From Solirubrobacteraceae bacterium (GTDB lineage: Bacteria > Actinomycetota > Thermoleophilia > Solirubrobacterales > Solirubrobacteraceae), in NCBI GenBank assembly GCA_019683665.1, contig JADGIB010000123.1, positions 1 through 9,838 on the forward strand: a DNA stretch of 9,838 nucleotides, given 5' to 3'. Position numbers and translations under genes: made by a program. The notes under the pieces were generated by a model, which saw only the letters and a program-made list of their open reading frames with translations, did no database searches and had not been told where the DNA came from. Below, one piece after another: positions 6,201-9,838 of this stretch (the first letter of the stretch is position 1; every line of letters begins with the position of its first letter).

Positions 6201-8613
6201 GCGGCGTCACCCCCAGCCCGGCGAGCCTGGCGAGGATCCTCTCGCGCAGCCCGTTGACCTCGTCGTCGGTGAGCGTGCGGTCGGGGGCGGCGAACGCGAG
6301 GTGCAGCGCGAGCGACACCTCGCCGTCGCGCTCGAAGCGGTCGAAGACCGACACGTCGCGCAGGAGCCTCCCGCCCGCCTCGCGGATCGCGGCGACGACC
6401 TCGGCCGCCGTCCGCTCGCCGACGAGCAGCGACAGGTCCTGGCGCACCGGCGGGAAGGTCGTGACGTCGCGGTAGACGGGGACCTCGGGCGCCCGCGCGG
6501 CGATCTTGCCGAGGTCGACCGCGAACGCGGCGCCGCCCTCGAGGTCCCACTCGCGGGCGACGAGCGGGTGCAGCTCGCCGACGAAGCCGAGCCGCTCGCC
6601 GTCGCCGGCGACGATCTCGGCCGCCCGGCCCGGGTGCAGGAACGGCCAGTCCGCGGACGGGCGCGCCTCCCACGGCACGCGGAGCGTGTCGAGGACGGCG
6701 CCCAGGAGCGCCTTGACCGCGAAGAAGTCGGCGGGCGCCGGGCGCGGGGTGCGCCAGGTCGGGTCCTGCGGCGGCCCGACGAGCAGGACGCCGAGGCCGT
6801 GGTGCTCGTCGGCCGGCGTGGGCCGCTCGTCGGCGTCGTCGGGCCAGGCCCGGTAGACGGTGCCGCTGTCGAACAGCGCGACGCGCTCGGCGCCGTGGGC
6901 GAGGTTGTGGCGGGCGGCGTCCAGCAGCGAGCCCATCAGCGTGGGCCGCAGGATCGCGTCCTCCTCGCTCATCGGGTTGTCGAGCTCGACGACGCGGCGC
7001 AGCGGCGCGCCCTCGGGGACGCGCAGCCTGTCGAGCAGCGCCGGGGAGGCGAACGACCAGCCGGCGATCTCCTGCAGGCCGCGGCCGACGAGGACGTCCT
7101 CGGCGCGGCGGCGCACCCGCTGCGGCCAGGTGAGCGTCGCCCCCGGGCGGCCGGTCGGCAGCGTCGCGGGCAGGTCGTCGAGCGCGGCCAGGCGCGCCAC
7201 CTCCTCGATGAGGTCGGCCTCGCGGGTGACGTCGAGGCGCCGCCAGTGCGGGACGGTCACGTCGAGGCCGTCGCCGGCGTCGGCGACGCCGAAGCCGAGC
7301 GCGCCGAGCACCTCGCGCTGGCGGGCGCGCGGCACGTCGACGCCGAGCAGCGTGCGGACGCGCCGCTCGCGCAGGCGGATGACGGCCGGCTCGCGGTCGG
7401 CGACGCCGGGCGCGGCGACGTCGATCCAGCCGGGGCGGCGGGTCGCGCCGGTCAGCTGCTCCATGAGGCGCAGCGCGACCTTCTGGGCCTCGACCGTCGA
7501 CTCGGGCGACAGGCCGTCGGCGAAGCGGCTGCTCGCCTCGGTGCGCAGGCCGAGCGCGGTCGACGTCGCGTGGATGTTCGGCCCGTCCCAGGTCGCCATC
7601 TCGATGAGGACGCGGGTCGTCCCCTCGTGGACCTCGGAGCGGGCGCCGCCCATGATCCCGGCGATCGAGGTCGGCCCGTCGGCGTCCTCGATGAGCATCG
7701 CGTCGGGAGGGAGCGTGCGCTCCTGGTCGTCGAGGGTGACGATCGTCTCGCCCGGGGCGGCGCGGCGGACGACGAGCCGCCCGCCGGCGATGCGGTCGAG
7801 GTCGAACGCGTGGACCGGCTGGCCGGTGAGGAGCATCACGTAGTTCGTGATGTCGACGACGTTGTTGATCGGGCGCTGCCCGGCGGCCATGAGCCGCTGC
7901 TTCAGCCACCACGGCGACTCGCCGATCGTGACGCCGTCGAAGGCGACGGCGGTGAAGCGCGGGCACAGGTCGGGGTCGCGCACCTCGATCTCGACGCCCT
8001 CGATCCCGGCCGGCTCGCCGAGGTCGATCCCCTCCCACGGCGGCGGGGCGAGCGGCGCGCCGGTGGCGGCGTGGACCTCGCGGGCGACGCCGTAGACGCC
8101 GAGGCAGTCGGGCCGGTTCGGCGTGATCTCCAGCTCGAGGACGTCGGTGGCGATCGGCAGCACCTCGGCCAGCAGGCGGCCGGCCTCGAGCTCGTCGTCG
8201 AGGACCATGATCCCGTCGTGGCTCGTGCCGATGCCGAGCTCGTCCTCGGCGAGGATCATCCCCTCCGACGGCTCGCCGCGCAGCTTCGCCGTCCTCAGGC
8301 GCGTGCCGTCGGGCATGATCGCGCCCGGCCGGGCCACGGCGACGGTCTGGCCGGCGGCGACGTTCGGGGCGCCGCAGACGATGTGCGCGGGGGTCTCCTC
8401 CCCCACGTCGACGGTGCAGACCGAGAGGCGGTCGGCGTTGGAGTGCTGCTCGCGCGTGAGGACCTTCCCGACGACGAAGTGCTGCAGCTCGCCGACGCCG
8501 TGGTGGTGGATGCGCTCGACCTCGGTGCCGGTCATCGCCAGGCGGTCGGCGAGCGCGCGCGGCGTCATGACCGGCTCGCAGTACTCGAACAGCCAGCTCA
8601 GGGGGAGTCTCAT
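6193..8613 (-). CDS. pheT: Phenylalanyl-tRNA synthetase beta subunit
   Basis: PheT is the large subunit of the cytoplasmic alpha2-beta2 synthetase; it binds tRNA and hydrolyses mischarged Tyr-tRNA(Phe). The 806-residue length is normal for bacteria. Domains in order: N-terminal MRLPLSWLFEY; an EMAP-II-like tRNA-binding domain (about 43-150); the ITPNRPDCLG signature (163-172); the B3/B4 editing domain (about 210-380, with VVDITNYVM, GQPVHAFD, GIMGG and GLRTEASSRF); a B5 domain (about 405-475, ending near LIEEVARLAALDDLP); a catalytic-like core (about 495-700, with VELDNPMSEEDAILRPTL and LHPGRAAEI); and a C-terminal ferredoxin-fold anticodon-binding domain (about 712-805, with PPVRQDLSLLV). 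The ATG at 8613 overlaps the pheS stop as ATGA, with GGAG at 8622-8625 eight bases upstream. The gene stops 8 bases inside argC. No damage or odd composition is seen. Confidence 0.97.
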   Translation of the reverse strand: MRLPLSWLFEYCEPVMTPRALADRLAMTGTEVERIHHHGVGELQHFVVGKVLTREQHSNADRLSVCTVDVGEETPAHIVCGAPNVAAGQTVAVARPGAIMPDGTRLRTAKLRGEPSEGMILAEDELGIGTSHDGIMVLDDELEAGRLLAEVLPIATDVLELEITPNRPDCLGVYGVAREVHAATGAPLAPPPWEGIDLGEPAGIEGVEIEVRDPDLCPRFTAVAFDGVTIGESPWWLKQRLMAAGQRPINNVVDITNYVMLLTGQPVHAFDLDRIAGGRLVVRRAAPGETIVTLDDQERTLPPDAMLIEDADGPTSIAGIMGGARSEVHEGTTRVLIEMATWDGPNIHATSTALGLRTEASSRFADGLSPESTVEAQKVALRLMEQLTGATRRPGWIDVAAPGVADREPAVIRLRERRVRTLLGVDVPRARQREVLGALGFGVADAGDGLDVTVPHWRRLDVTREADLIEEVARLAALDDLPATLPTGRPGATLTWPQRVRRRAEDVLVGRGLQEIAGWSFASPALLDRLRVPEGAPLRRVVELDNPMSEEDAILRPTLMGSLLDAARHNLAHGAERVALFDSGTVYRAWPDDADERPTPADEHHGLGVLLVGPPQDPTWRTPRPAPADFFAVKALLGAVLDTLRVPWEARPSADWPFLHPGRAAEIVAGDGERLGFVGELHPLVAREWDLEGGAAFAVDLGKIAARAPEVPVYRDVTTFPPVRQDLSLLVGERTAAEVVAAIREAGGRLLRDVSVFDRFERDGEVSLALHLAFAAPDRTLTDDEVNGLRERILARLAGLGVTPRG
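6207..6214 (-). promoter_or_regulatory. Strong ribosome-binding site of argC
   Basis: GGGGGTGA on the minus strand differs by one base from the ideal anti-16S match GGAGGTGA and lies 6 bases before the argC GTG. It settles the argC start and is the best such site I noticed in the window, at the junction between the phenylalanyl-tRNA synthetase and arginine genes. Confidence 0.75.
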
Positions 8614-9647
8614 CCGAACTGCTCCAGGACCCGGACGTCGTTGGCGTACAGCGTGCGGATGTCCGGGATGCCGTACTTGAGGGCGGCGATCCGCTCGATG
8701 CCCATCCCGAACGCGAACCCCTGGATCTCCTCGGGGTCGTAGCCGTGCTCGCGCACGTGGGCGAACACGTTGGGGTCCACCATGCCGGCGCCGAGGATCT
8801 CCAGCCAGCCGGTGCCCTTGCAGACCTGGCAGGGCGACCCGTCGCGGGCGCAGTTGAAGCAGGAGACGTCGACCTCGACGCTCGGCTCGGTGAACGGGAA
8901 GAAGTGCGGGCGCAGGCGCACCTCGCGCTCGCTGCCGAAGATCGCGCGGCTGAAGTCCAGCAGCGTGCCCTTCAGGTCGGCGAGCGTGATGTCCGTGTCG
9001 ACGGCGAGCCCCTCGACCTGGTGGAACTGGGGCGTGTGGGTCGCGTCGCTGTCGCGCCGGTAGACGCGCCCGGGGATGATCACGTACAGCGGCGGCGGCT
9101 GCGACTCCATCGCCCGGATCTGCATCGGCGAGGTGTGGGTGCGCAGGACGACGTCCTCGCCCGCGTAGAACGTGTCGGTGCGGGCGCGCGCCGGGTGCGT
9201 GGGCGCGTGGTTGAGCGCGTCGAAGTTGTAGTGGACGGTCTCGACCTCCGGCCCCTCGAGGACGCGGAAGCCGAGGCCGACGAAGACGTCCTCGATCTCG
9301 CGGCGGGTCTGGGTGAGGACGTGGAGGCGGCCGACGGGCTGCGGCGGGTCGCCGGGGAGCGTGACGTCGACGCGGTCGGTGCGCAGCCGCTCGTCGAGCT
9401 CGGCGGCCTCCAGCGCCTCGGCGCGCGCGGCGATCGCGGCCTCCAGCTCGCGGCGGGCGAGGTTGGCGGCCCTGCCGACGACGCCGCGCTGCTCGGGGGG
9501 CAGGTCGGCGACGCCGCGCAGGATCTGCGGCAGCTCGGCCTTGCGGCCCAGGTACTGGACGCGCACCTGCTCCAGGGCGTCGGTGGTGGCCGCCTGCTCG
9601 ATGGCGGCGCGGGCCTCGGCGGCGATCTGGTCGATGCGGTCGGTCAT
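8610..9647 (-). CDS. pheS: Phenylalanyl-tRNA synthetase alpha subunit
   Basis: PheS is the catalytic subunit that activates phenylalanine and charges tRNA(Phe). The 345-residue product has an N-terminal coiled-coil arm (about residues 1-90, with the conserved QYLGRKAEL) and a class II core. Core motifs are LRTHTSPMQIRAM (168-180), GRVYRRDSDATHTPQFHQVEG (motif 2, 193-213) and GFAFGMGIERIAALKYGIPDIR (motif 3, 310-331). Ala312 is at the position equivalent to the Phe-pocket alanine of the E. coli enzyme. A cysteine cluster (C263, C266, C273, C276; spacing CxxC-x6-CxxC) precedes GWLEILGAGMVDPN. Many bacterial PheS proteins have such a cluster and E. coli lacks it; it probably binds zinc. The start is ATG at 9647, which overlaps the methyltransferase stop as ATGA. 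No clear ribosome-binding site is seen there, so translational coupling is likely. A longer open frame to 9740 would overlap the upstream gene by about 100 bases and adds an Arg-rich shadow. Confidence 0.97.
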   Translation of the reverse strand: MTDRIDQIAAEARAAIEQAATTDALEQVRVQYLGRKAELPQILRGVADLPPEQRGVVGRAANLARRELEAAIAARAEALEAAELDERLRTDRVDVTLPGDPPQPVGRLHVLTQTRREIEDVFVGLGFRVLEGPEVETVHYNFDALNHAPTHPARARTDTFYAGEDVVLRTHTSPMQIRAMESQPPPLYVIIPGRVYRRDSDATHTPQFHQVEGLAVDTDITLADLKGTLLDFSRAIFGSEREVRLRPHFFPFTEPSVEVDVSCFNCARDGSPCQVCKGTGWLEILGAGMVDPNVFAHVREHGYDPEEIQGFAFGMGIERIAALKYGIPDIRTLYANDVRVLEQFG

Positions 9648-9838
9648 GGGGTCTGGGACAGCTCGTAGAGGGCGATGGTCGCCGCCATCGCCGCGTTCAG
9701 CGACTCGGTGGCGATCGGGATGTGGGCGACGCGGTCGCATCCTGCCACGACGTCGTCCGGGAGCCCGTCCCGCTCGCCCCCGACGACGATCGTCGCCTCG
9801 GGCGCCGGGGCGGTCTCGCGCAGCGGTCGGGCGGGCGG
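9644..9838 (-). CDS. SpoU/TrmH-family RNA 2'-O-ribose methyltransferase, C-terminal end (partial)
   Basis: Only the last 64 residues lie in the window; the gene runs off the right edge. They show the conserved C-terminal motifs of the SPOUT superfamily SpoU/TrmH group: IVVGGERDGLPDDV (compare the usual VxGxExxGLxxE), then CDRVAHIPIA, then ESLNAAMAATIALYEL, which form the knotted S-adenosylmethionine-binding site. The family methylates ribose 2'-OH groups in rRNA or tRNA; which RNA this member targets cannot be told from the fragment. A SpoU-type gene just before pheS is a known arrangement in other bacteria (for example ysgA before pheST in Bacillus), which supports the call. The stop TGA at 9644-9646 overlaps the pheS start as ATGA, so the methyltransferase and the synthetase are translationally linked and the shared promoter must lie beyond the window. 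Confidence 0.9.
   Translation of the reverse strand, partial: PPARPLRETAPAPEATIVVGGERDGLPDDVVAGCDRVAHIPIATESLNAAMAATIALYELSQTP

Noticed and set aside
5243..8038. A 931-residue minus-strand frame overlapping pheT and argC
   Set aside because: It is a composition artefact of low-complexity Arg/Ala/Pro/Ser sequence, with PheT and ArgC in the other frames accounting for all conserved motifs.
6088..8742. An 884-residue open frame on the plus strand opposite pheT and pheS, and similar long plus-strand frames at 171-1580, 2208-3386 and 4000-5421
   Set aside because: They are antisense to well-recognised genes, are very rich in Arg, Ala, Gly, Asp and Val, and show no family motifs. In DNA this GC-rich, stop codons are scarce and long antisense frames are expected.
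8818..8861. Four-cysteine cluster in PheS as a possible novel metal site
   Set aside because: Similar CxxC pairs before the GW-E-LG-GMV block occur in many bacterial PheS proteins; only some lineages such as E. coli lack them. It is noted in the gene entry and not treated as new.
9648..9740. Upstream extension of pheS by 31 residues
   Set aside because: The extra residues are Arg/His/Pro-rich and fall inside the methyltransferase C-terminus, whose motifs are clear in another frame. MTDRIDQIAAEAR is a normal PheS N-terminus and overlaps the upstream stop by four bases like the other junctions.

Overview
The window is a very GC-rich, gene-dense stretch of bacterial chromosome in which every supported gene lies on the minus strand, so the genes read from high to low coordinates. 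In transcription order they are: the C-terminal end of a SpoU/TrmH-type RNA 2'-O-ribose methyltransferase (cut by the right window edge), pheS, pheT, argC, argJ, argB, argD, a small putative exported protein whose start is frameshifted, argG, and a 53-residue single-pass membrane protein. The base composition, the methyltransferase-pheS-pheT-argCJBD order and the style of the proteins suggest a high-GC actinobacterium. A deep lineage such as Thermoleophilia (Solirubrobacter or Conexibacter relatives) is my best guess; that placement is inference and was not tested by a search.

Right part (about 6190-9838): translation and RNA modification. The methyltransferase, PheS and PheT are joined by 4-base stop/start overlaps, and PheT runs by an 8-base overlap into argC. 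PheS and PheT form the alpha2-beta2 phenylalanyl-tRNA synthetase; all the expected catalytic, editing and tRNA-binding regions are present.

Middle (1965-6200): argC, argJ, argB and argD, tightly coupled, covering most of the acetylated part of arginine biosynthesis. N-acetylglutamate is phosphorylated by ArgB, reduced by ArgC and transaminated by ArgD. ArgJ moves the acetyl group from acetylornithine back to glutamate, so the pathway can run as a cycle. ArgB carries the N-terminal helix and C-terminal signature of the arginine-inhibited form, which makes it the likely control point.

Left part (1-1964): a looser arrangement. After argD comes a short gene for an apparently exported beta-rich domain whose best start codon is one base out of frame. 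Next is argG (citrulline to argininosuccinate), then a tiny membrane protein. argF, argR and argH, which often follow argD in actinobacterial arginine clusters, are not in the window.

There is no gene-free stretch longer than about 45 bases. I see no RNA genes, mobile elements, CRISPR arrays, convincing promoters or terminators. The transcript's promoter and any leader control would lie upstream of the methyltransferase, beyond the right edge. I found no evidence of an undescribed multi-gene system; the items most worth a second look are the frameshifted exported protein, the small membrane protein, and the way both interrupt the arginine cluster.
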